DNA from: Ottelia alismoides | Taxonomy: Eukaryota; Streptophyta; Magnoliopsida; Alismatales; Hydrocharitaceae | Assembly (NCBI GenBank): GCA_037367405.1 | Contig: JAZKJV010000383.1 | Location: 496,001 to 560,000 of the forward strand | Reading direction: 5' to 3' | DNA: 64,000 nucleotides | Part shown: positions 45,570-56,847 of the stretch, one piece after another | Layout: each line of letters begins with the position of its first letter | How positions within the stretch are numbered: position 1 is the first letter of the stretch | Translations under genes and position numbers: made by a program | The notes under the pieces: model-generated | What the model was told of the DNA's origin: nothing | What the model saw: the letters and a program-made list of their open reading frames with translations, nothing else | The model's database searches: none

Positions 45570-46270
45570 ATTTTTTAGATGCTGATTGGATGGCTCTATT
45601 GATGATAGAAGATCCATCTCAGGTTATGCGAGATATCTATATGGAAATTTGGTTATTTGGAGAAGTAAGAAGCAGAATGTGATTTCAAGATCAACTGTTG
45701 AAGTTGAGTATCGTGCTCTTGCAAACGTTGTTACTGAAATTTTATGGCTAAAAATTCTACTCCATGACTTGTACATCAAATTTAGTATGTCAATGAAGAT
45801 ATTTTTTTATAACAAGCTGCAATAAACTTGGTCATTAATCCTATGATGCATGAAAGAACGAAGCATTTGGAGATAGACAACCACTTCATACACGAGAAGA
45901 TTGATTTTGGATTGTTGTGCCTTCCTTAACTGAAGTCCACCGATCAAGTTGTTGATCTCTTCACAAAGGGCTGCGTATTGTACAATTTGAGTTGAATGTA
46001 GGCAAGTTGGGCATGATGGACATGTTTTCCCAACTTGAGGGGGAGCGTTGAGTTGTTGTGCTTATATGGGTAAATAGATCTTTGGACTATTTACCTATCC
46101 TTCTCTATATATGGTGCTCATCCCTCTCATCATTGGAATTTTTCTTAGTGAAGTGAGTCCTATTCTCTAGTGAAGGTGATGAGGATTGTGAGCCCCATGA
46201 TTTTTCCCTTAGTAGAGTTTTCCATGTAAATCCTTGCCTCTTTTGTGTGTGCTTTGCTTATTTGACTCCA
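45570..46270 (+). mobile_element. Copia-5: 3' end of a plus-strand Copia element
   Basis: RNase H remnant at 45570-45825 (SIDDRRSISGYARYLYGNLV, IWRSKKQNVISRSTVEVEYR) with a frameshift near 45590. Then a region matching the HERTKHLEIDNHF and VDLFTKG ends of Copia pol (45850-46000), the polypurine tract cttgagggggagcg at 46034-46047 and the start of a 3' LTR at about 46049. The LTR end near 46270 is not resolved. All upstream parts are missing. Confidence 0.75.
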
Positions 46271-48365
46271 AGACAGTTCAAGTGCATCGAAACGACGAAG
46301 GCACAGATGAAACTTGTACGGAGTTTCTCTCCCCCAGGAAGAGTGCTACTGTGCTATTAGTATAATAAACTAAGCACCCCGATTCCATGCAACTATAACG
46401 ATCAAGAGGGAGCTTCAGGTTACTGACATGTAGCACATCTGTATTATATTAATCGCTAATCCAGTCAACGTCGGCCTCCGAAACCTAGACAGATCCAAGT
46501 ATATAAGTGCAGGAATCTCGTTAAATGGAGTAGTTAACTGTGACTTGTGATAAAATTCATCCTCCATACTCTCGTGTCCGTATATAATATACTCTCCTCC
46601 ATGTAAATAATTTACAAGTTGGGTGGGTGGCCGGATTCCCTCCGCAAGAACGTTCAAGTGATTCCAGCTCTGACCATGCTGCTGCACCATCTTTATCTAT
46701 TTTGCAGAAAATTACAAGTTGGGATTGGGAATATTGGGCTTCTGGAGAAGGAAAGAACAATCTTCAGCATTTTTTTATGTGGTAAAACTTCATCTTAACT
46801 AACAAAGATGAAAAATAAGTTACTTCTATTCGGTGGCACTTTAATAGCGTATCTGAAAGTATCCGTCAGAAGATTTTTGTACACATGCATGCATGTACAG
46901 AGAATGGGATCGAGAAGGTCTGCAAATTAGGGTTTCCTTATGCATGTCAATAACTTCACAAAGATATCGGATGTGACGGGTTCGTTCTGAATATTTATTG
47001 TGGGGCATTCTGTATCCAGAAATGGACAAAAAAACCAATAATTAAGGAATACAGTGCCAAAAATCCGTGTCACTGTGACTGTAGTCTTGGATCTCTTTGC
47101 AGGTATGCTCTTCAATCGTCGGATTTATCCACGTGGGGAATATTTGGCAGCTGGATTGCACCCATATACTGTATAAATCTACTTTTATAGCTATATATTT
47201 TGTTCTTATTCTCGCTGTTAATTAGTTGTGTTGATGTTATGGACTGCATCTCCCAAACAATTATTGAAATCTTACCGATCTCATTCCAGATGGTTAACGC
47301 ATAGGGAAGCCGATAAATAATAGAGGTTGGTCCCAAGTCTGCTCATGCATCTATAATTATCTTAATTTGTATAGTTTTTAATGGAAACTGACTTATGATG
47401 AGAGACGTACAATTGCTGGAACAGTACGGGATTATTAGCAGTAGAACACCTTCAGTTTGTCGCAAGAGACTAAACACAAACAGATCCAAATAAGAAGAAT
47501 ATCATCTCTATAATCTCTTCATCCCCTTGGCCAACACAGGAAATTTGTGAACTTGGCCACCAATGTATCTGGTTTAATTAATCGATATAACGCCAAATGA
47601 TAGTAGGAGTCTTTCTCGTTTTCATCAACACAGACAATCTGTTTCTTGAGGCGGTGCTGAATGTTGCAGTCTTTCTGTATGCGGATCTCGATGTCTACGT
47701 AACATAAAATCGACTTTTCTTTATAATTAATTGATTGGTGGACGAACATGAGTATCTCCAATCTCCATATGGGATTAACATGAGCACTGACCGGTCGACA
47801 CGCTGCAGCGAAGCATTCAAATGCATCGAGATGGCGGCCCAGCTGGTTCCATCTTTAGCTGCTGCTAACATCTGCGCATCTTTTCTTATACTTTAATCTC
47901 TTCAGCGTGGTTGGTCTCAGAACCCTAGACAGCTCGAAGAAAAGTGATATGCAGAGGCCATGGATTGTTGAAAGTCGCTGCTAGTTTCTTATTCATGAAC
48001 ATATGCAAGTGCTTGTATTTTTAGGAAATAAACACGATTTTATGTAGATAACATATATGCATTTGCAACTCTGATAGGAACTGGTGATTAGGTTTAATTT
48101 TGGATATAGATGGTCAGTCAATCTTGTCTCTTCTGCATTTTCATTTACTGCAATCATTAGATTTATGTATCTTCATTGATCAGTGCTTACAGCTAACCAC
48201 ATGGACAGGAAGCAATGGAAGTTTCCATCACAAAATATCATCTTTTAAAGTACCTAAAATTCATTTGACCTAACATTACAACTTACTTCAGCTGCAGTGA
48301 ATTGTGGCAACAGAAAATTTTAGTTATTGATTTCTTTTCTTTTTCTTTTGCAACGAATCTTTTTT
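46271..48365. other. 2.1-kb stretch without a recognised gene
   Basis: Short frames (46415-46690 -, 47519-47761 -) show no known domain. No repeats recognised. Confidence 0.4.
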
Positions 48366-48800
48366 TTAAGGAAAAAGGGTGTCAAACCGTAAAGGTGGAC
48401 ACCCAAAAACTTATATTCACAAATTAGTTACATGGTTACAAAGACCAAGACCCACGAATGAGCCTGGAATGTTCTATTACATTCTCAATATAAAATCTCT
48501 CCCCTCGAAAAATAACTCCATTTCTTGCCAACCAGATCGCCCACAAAATAGATGCCGCATTAAGTTTCTCCATTATTGTGCATGTTCCGGGCACTCCAAT
48601 GGATTCCCAGAAGTCTCTGACCCCAGAGGATGCAATAGTAGGTAAGTTGACCCATGCCCAAATCTGTCTAGAGGAGGAACAACGGAAGAGTAGAGGATCT
48701 ACATCTTCCAATTCTTCGCCACATCGCTTGCAAGAACCATTAGCACCAAAAAGCCTAGATCTCCGAGCCCCGGTCATCAGTCGCAATGAATTCTTCAGCT
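48366..48800 (-). pseudogene. L1-type LINE 3' end (zf-RVT domain)
   Basis: The minus-strand frame 48436-48786 contains CKRCGEELEDVDPLLFRC, the zinc-binding zf-RVT motif that follows reverse transcriptase in plant L1 elements, then IWAWVNLP and LWAIWLARNGVIFRGE. The 3' end at about 48366 carries an A run (T run on the plus strand), the poly(A) tail of a retrotransposed LINE. The 5' part is missing, consistent with 5' truncation. Confidence 0.8.
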
Positions 48801-49765
48801 ACCCTATTTTCGACAACGGATTTTGTGTGACGGTTTCACAAATCGAAGCTTTTGTTGCCACGATTACAAAATACAAATCGTGTATCGAAGCTACAACACA
48901 TATTTTTTTGATACATTCGTATAATTCCTTGTTTGACCTAAGTATACTCTTTTTCTCGATTGGTTCATGCCATGTAGGTCTTGGACCTTTGTAAGTACCT
49001 CCTAGAGGGCCATTCTGCTGTGGATTGAAAAGGATATGACCTACCAAATTGATCGCCACTGTGTTATGCCTTAAGTCCTAAGCGACAAGATTCTCTTCTC
49101 TTTTCTCTGTCCTTTCTGCAATAGTTGGTACTTGATCTAAGTCATTGATTAAGGATTAAACATTATTTGAGCGACTAATCAGATTTAATCCGTCTTTAGT
49201 TGGTTATGATTTTTTTATTATTTAGAATATATAAACTGTTATATATACATTATATATTTACATATATTTGTACATTTTCTAATTATAATGAAATACAAAA
49301 ATGTAATTGAATTTAAATAAAATATTAAGCACATTAGATGAAGTTGTTTATAAAAAATAAAAAAAATAAAAACATGATATCTCCAAGTGAAAATCGATCG
49401 AATAGTTGGTCAACTGACTAGTGACCAATTAAGCAATAGTCCATCATACATTAAGTCGACTAGTTTGGTCGACTAATCAGGTGATTTTTACAATACTTGT
49501 CTTAATATACACAATAATAAGATACATTATTTTTAATCCATCACTGTATTGTATGTTGTTAAATATAACAATGAATATTATTTTTTATAAAATAACATTC
49601 ACAGTCATTGGATGAATAGACTAAAAAAGTAGCAGCGATTAGTTTATATATTAAAAATGATATTTCAAGTAATATAACATTCATATCTAGTTTCATGAAT
49701 TTTTTAGGTGTCGACTCATTATATTGATAAAATTATATGATCAAAACAACCAGGACTTGATGAAA
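48801..49765. other. Gene-free AT-rich stretch
   Basis: Nothing recognised apart from an open frame at 48799-49059 (-) without a known domain. Confidence 0.4.
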
Positions 49766-50010
49766 GTCCGAGCATGATGGACTACATTCTTAATATGGAA
49801 TCTCTCTGAACGGAAAATTACATCATTCCTGACAAGTTATAATGTCCATAAGCTCCTAATCGGCACTAATCTCTCGACATTTGGACAGAATCGAGAGTTG
49901 TGCAGGGATTCCCAAAATGACGACACATTGTTATGATCTACCCCATGCCACATCCAATGTCGGTCGAAATTCTTTTGCGTTATCACAACCCATAAATAGG
50001 TCAGATTCTA
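49766..50010 (-). pseudogene. Second L1-type LINE fragment
   Basis: Nucleotide similarity to the 48460-48680 LINE: ctacattcttaatatggaat versus ttacattctcaatataaaat, and ggattcccaaaatgac versus ggattcccagaagtct, then ctaccccatgcc versus gacccatgccc. Same orientation. Too decayed to translate. Confidence 0.5.
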
Positions 50011-50400
50011 CCAAGATTGTAGCGTTTTAAGGTAGCTTTGTGAAACAACTTAAAACTCTACCAAGATTTACGGTGGTAGAAGTAGCAAGAGAAGTAAGAT
50101 TAAAATACTCCATTTATCCATATAATGTATACACAGTGTCGTCCCTAACATTTCTAGTCTTAGGCAAAAGAAAAAAAAGGTTCTTACAATTTTTTTAGTA
50201 AGAGCAAATTGTCCTTGGTGTGTTTATGAACAAAAATGAAAGATCCAATTTTTGGAGAACAATCAGCTCTCATATGATCTCATTAAATTTTTAATTTTAA
50301 CATTGAGTTGTTCACCGAAAATTCAAATATGTAAGGGTCTGTTTTTCAGTGAGTTGGTTCACCAAAATTCAATTTTATAAAGACCTATTAAGATAGATGT
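50011..50400. other. Gene-free AT-rich stretch
   Basis: Nothing recognised. Confidence 0.4.
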
Positions 50401-50424
50401 TGTTTTATTCCTAAACAACTCATA

Positions 50425-51226
50425 TCACATGTGTATGTTGTGTGTGTCTATAATGCCTCCTCGCCAGTTGGCGATGGCGAAGGGGCTTTCCGATCCTATC
50501 TTTAAGTGTTCGAACGGAGGGTGTATCGATTCAACTTCTTCATCTTTAACTGTTTTCCACGCAGTTGTGATTTTTTTTATTGTCATGGCATGATCCTCTA
50601 TAGGTAGATCCTCTAGTATTTCTGTTAGTGTTTTTATATAGTAATCTTCATACCATTCAAAAAATATTACATTTTTCTCTAGTCCTTCCATTTGCCCATA
50701 CCAAATGGTTCTGATTTCATTCCTTTCTTCTTTGTCGAATGTTTTTAAAAAACCACTCTACCTTTTCTTTATTTTTATTGGAGTGGAAATCATCTCTTAG
50801 TAGTCTTTTATTTATATGGAATGTTTTCTCTTTAGTTATAGTTATGACGTTTACTTTAAAATCAGAATCAGTTGGTTCGTAGTCTTCATATACTGTATAG
50901 GATAGTCCCGATGGTCTACCTAGTGATTGCATCCTACTTAGGTGGTCTGTTTTGATTTGTGATGTTGTGCTAGTCTGATCTCCTCCGTCATGTGTGGATT
51001 GAGTGGAGTGTCTAGATATAATGAATGACCTTCTTGCTGTGGTAAAGCTTATGTGGACATCTCCATTCTGATGTTCTACTATGTCTTGTACCTCATTGTT
51101 TTGTATCAGTTTTGGGGTGTTGGCCATAGATAGGGTCCAGTTTTCTGGAAGTGTTATTTCATCCCATTTCAAAGGTTTTGGGATGACAGTGTTGTTCTTG
51201 ATGTTGGTGAGAAATAACATTGTCAC
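50425..51226 (-). pseudogene. Pararetroviral polyprotein region downstream of the movement protein
   Basis: 50717-51226 follows the movement domain in the same frame after one stop and has LPENWTLSMANTPKL and a DVHISFTTARRSF segment, matching the region that follows movement protein in endogenous caulimovirid polyproteins. 50425-50691 is in another frame (VIFFEWYEDYYIKTL). Sequence similarity ends near 50400. No functional product is expected. Confidence 0.6.
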
Positions 51227-51250
51227 GCCTTTTTCTTGTGATTTGGCTGA

Positions 51251-51898
51251 CTATGGTGTTACAGTATTCATTGCCTTGAAGCATATCCTATAGCATACAG
51301 CTATATTTTCTGACGTTGGATCCATGTCGAAACCAGAGGTTTGTACATTTAAGGTTAACACTTTAAAAAGTTCTGGGTCTGTTAATGGGACAGAGAAATT
51401 AGGGAATGCATTTAAAAATATGGGTCCGTCACAAAGTGTTGATTCTGTCATTCCTATAAGTGAATCAGAAAACTTTTGGTGTCTGCAGTCTCTGAGGGAT
51501 ACTAGGATAGAAGCATTGATCCCTTTTCGTGTTAAGGCTTTTATTGATACTTGTACCAGTCCTAAATGTAAGTAGTGGTACTTGTCATTTTTTATTTTAA
51601 ATATGTCTCTCTTGCTTAGTAGCTACATGCTTTCCTGAGTGCCTGTTACAGATATAGTTTTTTCAATAGTTTTGATGTAATAATTAGAGAGTAATTTAAA
51701 TCCTCCCTTGGAGTATATTTCTTTAATTGGGACTTTAGGCATCTTCCAGTTTTGTATGGATTGTTCGATATTTTCGAAATTAATATTTTCACTGTTTTTT
51801 ACAGGCATTGATTTCACTACTGCTAAGGTTGTCGAGGCTTTGCCCGTGAAATAGTTTCGTAGCTTGTCCATAACTAAGCAATTATGTTGATCAGTCAA
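51251..51898 (-). pseudogene. Pararetroviral movement-protein domain (30K superfamily)
   Basis: Two stretches of one frame, 51623-51898 and about 51251-51619, separated by a TAG near 51620. The second contains YLHLGLVQVSIKALTRKG then LVSLRD, the core signature of 30K-type movement proteins, followed by LCDGPIFLNAFPNFSVPL and LTLNVQTSGFDM, which are characteristic of plant pararetroviruses. Such proteins form tubules or open plasmodesmata for cell-to-cell spread. The frame is interrupted, so this copy is defective. Confidence 0.75.
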
Positions 51899-52004
51899 CA
51901 GAAAAAGCTCCAGGTATTCAGCCTATGCGGCTATGTGAAAGAGCTTGTGGCTGCGACTTCGATCAGTTAATTGCTTATTTTGTGGTATCCCTCACTACGT
52001 GTTT

Positions 52005-52018
52005 TGGCTCTGATACCA
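52005..52018 (-). promoter_or_regulatory. Pararetroviral primer-binding site
   Basis: The minus strand reads TGGTATCAGAGCCA, complementary to initiator Met-tRNA, about 100 nt before the movement-protein start. In Caulimoviridae this site marks the start of minus-strand DNA synthesis and the map origin. The viral similarity ends within a few bases of it. Confidence 0.75.
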
Positions 52019-52023
52019 CTTTA

Positions 52024-53150
52024 AATAGGAGAAACTTCAAATGAGACGGGATCTCACCAATTTTGTGGTGAGCCCTCCATCTCATCCATTTAATTTAAAT
52101 CACACGGTTTTGATAAATGACACATTAATTACATTATTTTAATGGTAAAAAACCTATTTGGTCATTTGTAACATTCTAAAAATAGTATGTGACATCCACA
52201 AATTAATAACCATAATTATCTCTCTCCCTCCCTCTCCTCTCCCGATTTACACCTAATCCGGCGCCTCCCTCTCTCTCTCTCTCCCGATCGAGGGTGGCGG
52301 CGGCATTCCTTCCTTCTTTCCTTGATTGAGGGCAGCGGCGGCGTTCGTCCAGGCAGCGGAGGAGGCATTATTGATGGTCGACGGAGCACCAAGCTCCTGC
52401 CAGAGGTTCTCCTCGACGCAAAGAGCGGGTGATGTTTCTTCTCCGACGAGGGCTCCTGGCGGATGGGTGGGGTTCCTATGGTTGATGGCAACAATGGAGA
52501 AGGAGGGTCGAGCTCGGTGGTGCTGCTGGCGGTGATGGCGAAGGGGCTTTCGTCGAGGGCTGTGAGGTTCCTCCAGGCGAAAAAGCGGTCGATCGGTGGA
52601 TATGCAATGGTAATGCACGGATTTAAATTGTTGTTGATAATTTACATAATTGACCTTTCGATTTACATATTGATTCACTTTTTTACAAATCTCATTATTG
52701 TTTTATCTTTTTCTGCAGAGCTCTCCGAGAGTTTTACAAAAGAGTGCGATACAATTACAAAAGGTCACAAAAATTTTACAAAATGAATATATACATTTCC
52801 AAAAAAAAGTTCAAAGTTTACAAAGAGGATAATTACTCTTACAAAAACTCATTGGAGTTTACAAAACGAATGTACCCATTTACAAAACAGAATTACCAAT
52901 TTACAAACGAAAATGTGAAAAACGAAATCATTACCGAAATTACAAAAAGAACATATATTTTTACAAAATCTTGTGGGCGTTTACAAAGATATGGTTTAAC
53001 CCAATTCATTCGGCGTAAAATTGGAAAAAGATCAGTAAAGGTATGATTCAAAATTACCAAATCCAGAAAACATTAAATGGTAATTCAAATCCATTAAATG
53101 AAATTCGAATTTACAAAAAAAAATGGGATGACAGAATTGTCCTTTTGGAC
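52024..53150. mobile_element. Candidate non-autonomous element with TTTACAAA array
   Basis: Begins after the pararetroviral fragment with aaataggagaaacttcaaat and a ctcacca...tggtgag inverted pair, then a GC-rich block (52200-52620; open on both strands because of composition) and an AT-rich block (52624-53125) holding about 15 TTTACAAA-type motifs spaced 15-60 bases. The same GC block plus TTTACAA block order is seen in the TIR element at 5566-8063. The right terminus is not identified. Confidence 0.45.
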
Positions 53151-54131
53151 ATGATTTTTGATGCTACCTGATGAATACCCATTCATCACTCTTTATTCTT
53201 ATATTTTAGCTACAAAAACCGATGCAAATGCATGTAGATATGTGTAAATACAAATAATTAGCAAAAAGCATGCATCTTGTAAAAATATGTAATTAGCATG
53301 TTTTTGTGCAAAAATAAAAGAATAAAGAGTAAAAAGAAAAAGAGGGAAATAGTTAGAATAAATATTGAGCAACCTAACCCAAGGGAGGGCTCATCATGGG
53401 CCTGACCGCATAAAAGCCACAATAGAGAGAGATAGGGGCTCACTTATGTATATATTTGTAAATAAATAAAATAATATTTTCCTCATCCAAAAATATGCTT
53501 GTATATATTCTGTACATATTTATAAACTATTAAAAACAAAATAAAAACTTAAAAGTCAAAAATGCAAAAGTACACCTTCACCATGTACATAAGACCACCA
53601 TCCTTATTTATCTAACCTTGTAAATAGATGTATTTATTTCTAAAACTTTTTGTAAATATCCTATGTTACATATTGTACATAAAATAAATAAAAAGAAACA
53701 AAACAAAATCAAATAAAAATTACAAAATTAAAAATACAAAAATATCTTGTACATACACCATGTATATAGTTATACATAAATAATTATTTCACCTATATAT
53801 CTAAATAATAAAAATAAAATAAAAATAGCCTTTTATTCCTCATTTTATCCTATAAATAAATAAAATATAAAATAGGAATAAAAATGTATATAAATAACTA
53901 ATTAAAAATCAAAAATAAAAAATCAATATAGTGTATATATACCTATGTATAGCTACTATGTATATACTTTTTTTTTATTTCCAAAAATTAATTAAAAATC
54001 ACAAAAAAATAGAAAAAATTAAAACAAATATTTTTTATGTTTTAAGTTTTTGAAAATTCGGTCATTTAAGGCCCCAAAAAAATCAAATAAAAATATAAGC
54101 CTTGGCGGGCTCTGATTGGTCCACGGGGGAT
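53151..54131. other. AT-rich sequence, possibly the outer part of the Athila LTR
   Basis: 53460-54080 is A-rich with motifs like aaaaatacaaaaat and cttgtacata. It lacks genes. It could be LTR or older flanking DNA; the LTR start could lie anywhere between about 53160 and 54132. Confidence 0.4.
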
Positions 54132-56826
54132 TGTTGACCCCCGGTCAACACCTCCCCCAGGACCACCAGAGCCCGGGTCCGCTCGCCCGACCCGTTTTCT
54201 CCCCTCTTTCTACGAGTAACCCGATCGCCATTTGCCCCAACTCCGGGTCCGGATTGATCACGTCACATCCGAGAGCCTCGCCGGAGCCCTCGCCTTGGGA
54301 TCCGCGCTCCAGCTCGCCCTACCCGATCGATTCTTGCCGGACCCTCCACCGCATAAAAACCGAGCTCCGCCGCATTCATTCGCCATCTTTGGCTCTCCAC
54401 CTTCACTCTCGTGACCTCCATTGCATTCAGCAAGGTGACAGCTTCCGTCTGCCGTGTTGCAGCGAGGAGGAGGGTGCCAGACCATCGATCCGGCAGCCGT
54501 GCGCCGCCGTGCTCCGCCACCTAGTTGGAGCTCGAGCCTCAGGCAGTGACGACCTTCGAGGCGACGACCGGGAGTTAGCCACACTCCAGCACAGTCTTCC
54601 GATCCACCCAGGTAGTCGATTAGCTCTTCCCTTTCGTTTAATTTCTGATTTCGCCCAAATCGACTCTCCGACGTGTTCCCCTGATTCCGGCCATCTCGCG
54701 CAATATCTCGATCATCGGAACCCCCACACACCTTCGCCACCCTTCGACGCACGTTCTACGCCCACTCATCCAACCCAGCTCGCCCCGGAGCTGGGAGTCG
54801 AGCTCCACCACCTACCGCTCGCCGGAGCTCATTCGCACCGACCCACCAGCCACCTTCACCCCGCTTCTTTGGGTCGAGGCACTTTGCCCTCGACCCGCGA
54901 AGCTTCTGGTTTGCTTTGCAGGGACCGAGGAGGCCATCTGAGGCTTCCCGACTTAAGTCCAGGAGCTCGCTCGCCGCCAGCCTCGCCGGAGCCCCTCCCG
55001 GGCTTGGCTGGGCCATCGGAGGCTCCCACCAGCTGCGGGGCATCACAGCGGGTCTTCTCCGATCATCAGGAGCAACTGAGGAGGACTACAGCCCACGCAC
55101 GAGGCCGGCGAAGCTCGCCGGTGGAGTGTTCTTCCACCATCCTCCAGCACCGTCCGATGGCTCCTCCGCTCCAGTATTGATCCCAGCCGTCCATCTTCCG
55201 AGGAGCAGCGACCGTAGATCACCTGGAGGGGCTCATCTAGACCGATAGCAGCAGAGGAGAGAGGACCCGAGCTCCACCCCGTTCGATCTTCCACGTGTCC
55301 TCGCCTCCACCGTCGATCCGGCTCAAGGGCAGACGAAGAAAAGCGCCAGCTCACCAGGACCGCCCGATCTTCCACGTGGCGCGCATCCCGCCGTCGACAA
55401 ATAAAGGGGTAAATTACTTAGGGCCCCCTCTTAGTTTGTCTTTTTAGTCCTAGTCCTGTAAATATTTTCATGCTTTTATTTACGTAGGGTAATTTGCAAC
55501 TGGGACCTTGTGCTTGTTTTTATTTACGTTTATGCCCCTGTGTATGTGAGACCACGTGCTTCGTCACGTGCTTGTTTGAGCTTTTTACACCTGTTCCCCT
55601 GTAGTTCTGTTGGGTTCTGAAATGAATGATAACTTTTTGGTAATTGCATTTATGCCCCTGTGAGTGTTGTTTATGCGCATGTGCGGATTTTAGTGGGATT
55701 TTTGCATCCAAGCCCCTGGACTTTTGGTACGAGTTACCAAAAAGTCCAGAAACTTGGTTTTTATTACCAGAAGGCCCCTGAGTGCCCCAGGTACGTGCCA
55801 CGCGCGTGACTTGCTGGGATTTTTGCACCTTGAGCCCCAGACTTTCGGGTATTTGCACATTGGTCCTTGTGCACAGTGCCCTCTTTTAGATTTTGAATAA
55901 AATATCAAATCACTTCCAAATTCGATGAAAATTTGACACATGGCTCCTGCCATGTTGTAGGATTTTTGAGAATTTTGGGGGACATTTCTGAGTTCTTTTA
56001 CTATTTTTTAAAAATTCAAAAACATCTATTTCAGCTACTGTTTGAATTGGAAAATCACAAAAAAATATAAAAACACCCCAAAAATTCTACAAAAATTATT
56101 TACTGATCTTGGTGTGTTGTTTGATTGTCTAGCCAATTTTGGCTATTTTTCATTGAGTAAAAACCCTAAAAATCTAAAAACATTTAAAAACTCATAAAAA
56201 TCATATTAAATAATCTAAAAATCCAAAAACAATAATTTTGGTGCCCAAATTTTCCTTATTTTCTATAGAATACAGGAAAATTACCTCCAGGGCCATCTGA
56301 GATCCTTAGATATTTTATCTTTGGGTTTTGGGCCCTGCTGGACAGTACCTTGTTTTCTTTGCACTGTTTGATTTTTAGAAAATAAAATACACCACATAAA
56401 AATCCCAAAAATTCACCAAAAACACTTAAAAACCCAAAAAGCATAAAAACAATTTTTCTTGAATTTTTGCTTGATTTTTGGTGTGCTAAATAAATTGCTT
56501 AAGTGTGCTTGTTTATACTTTCTTTTATTTCCTTCACATATTAAAAATCCAAAAAAATCTTAAAAACAAGTAAAAACCACTAAAAAATGTTTTCTCCCTT
56601 TTTCTGATTCTTTGACTACTTCGTAGGCCTTTGGCCAATCCGTGCTCCTTGTGTTCGACCCTGGGAGCTATACCAGGTTAATCACATAGCGAGACCGCTT
56701 TCGCGTTTTCGATTGATTTTATTTCTCGTAGTGGTCTATTTTTCTTGATATACCCATCCGATTGATTGAGGTCACAACGACCATTCCTTTGCCTTTGCCT
56801 TAGTCACTCGGAATTTTGGGTTATCA
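54132..56826 (+). repeat. Athila-type 5' LTR
   Basis: The right end is fixed by TATCA at 56822-56826, three bases before a primer-binding site. The left end is tentative at tgttgacccccggtcaaca, a near-palindrome at 54132. 54.13-55.40 kb is GC-rich and yields long compositional open frames (54116-55180 +, 354 codons) without any domain. 55.40-55.90 kb repeats tttatgcccctgtg-like units. 56.0-56.6 kb is A-rich. The LTR is unusually long (at least 2.7 kb). Confidence 0.6.
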
Positions 56827-56829
56827 GAA

Positions 56830-56847
56830 TGGCGCCGTTGCCGGGGA
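56830..56847 (+). promoter_or_regulatory. Athila primer-binding site
   Basis: TGGCGCCGTTGCCGGGGA, the Athila/Tat-type primer-binding site commonly attributed to tRNA-Asp, three bases after the LTR end. Confidence 0.9.

Larger units (their letters stand above)
50401..52018 (-). mobile_element. Endogenous pararetrovirus (Caulimoviridae) fragment
   Basis: About 1.6 kb on the minus strand laid out as in plant pararetroviruses: a Met-tRNA primer-binding site at 52005-52018, a short leader, a 30K-superfamily movement-protein domain, then downstream polyprotein sequence. It is broken by at least two in-frame stops and one frameshift and lacks coat, protease, RT and RNase H, so it is an inactive genomic fossil. 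The domain pattern is closest in style to florendovirus-like endogenous sequences; the genus is not certain. Confidence 0.75.

Noticed and set aside
52744..53046. 100-codon frame rich in Tyr-Lys and Phe-Thr-Lys
   Set aside because: It is simply the translation of the TTTACAAA motif array.
53380..53410. gggagggctcatcatgggcc as right TIR of the 52 kb element
   Set aside because: Only about 10 bases match the left ggtgagccctcc; not enough to define a terminus.
54116..55180. 354-codon plus-strand open frame
   Set aside because: GC-rich compositional frame, Pro/Ser/His-rich without a domain, inside the Athila LTR region; opposite-strand frames are equally open.
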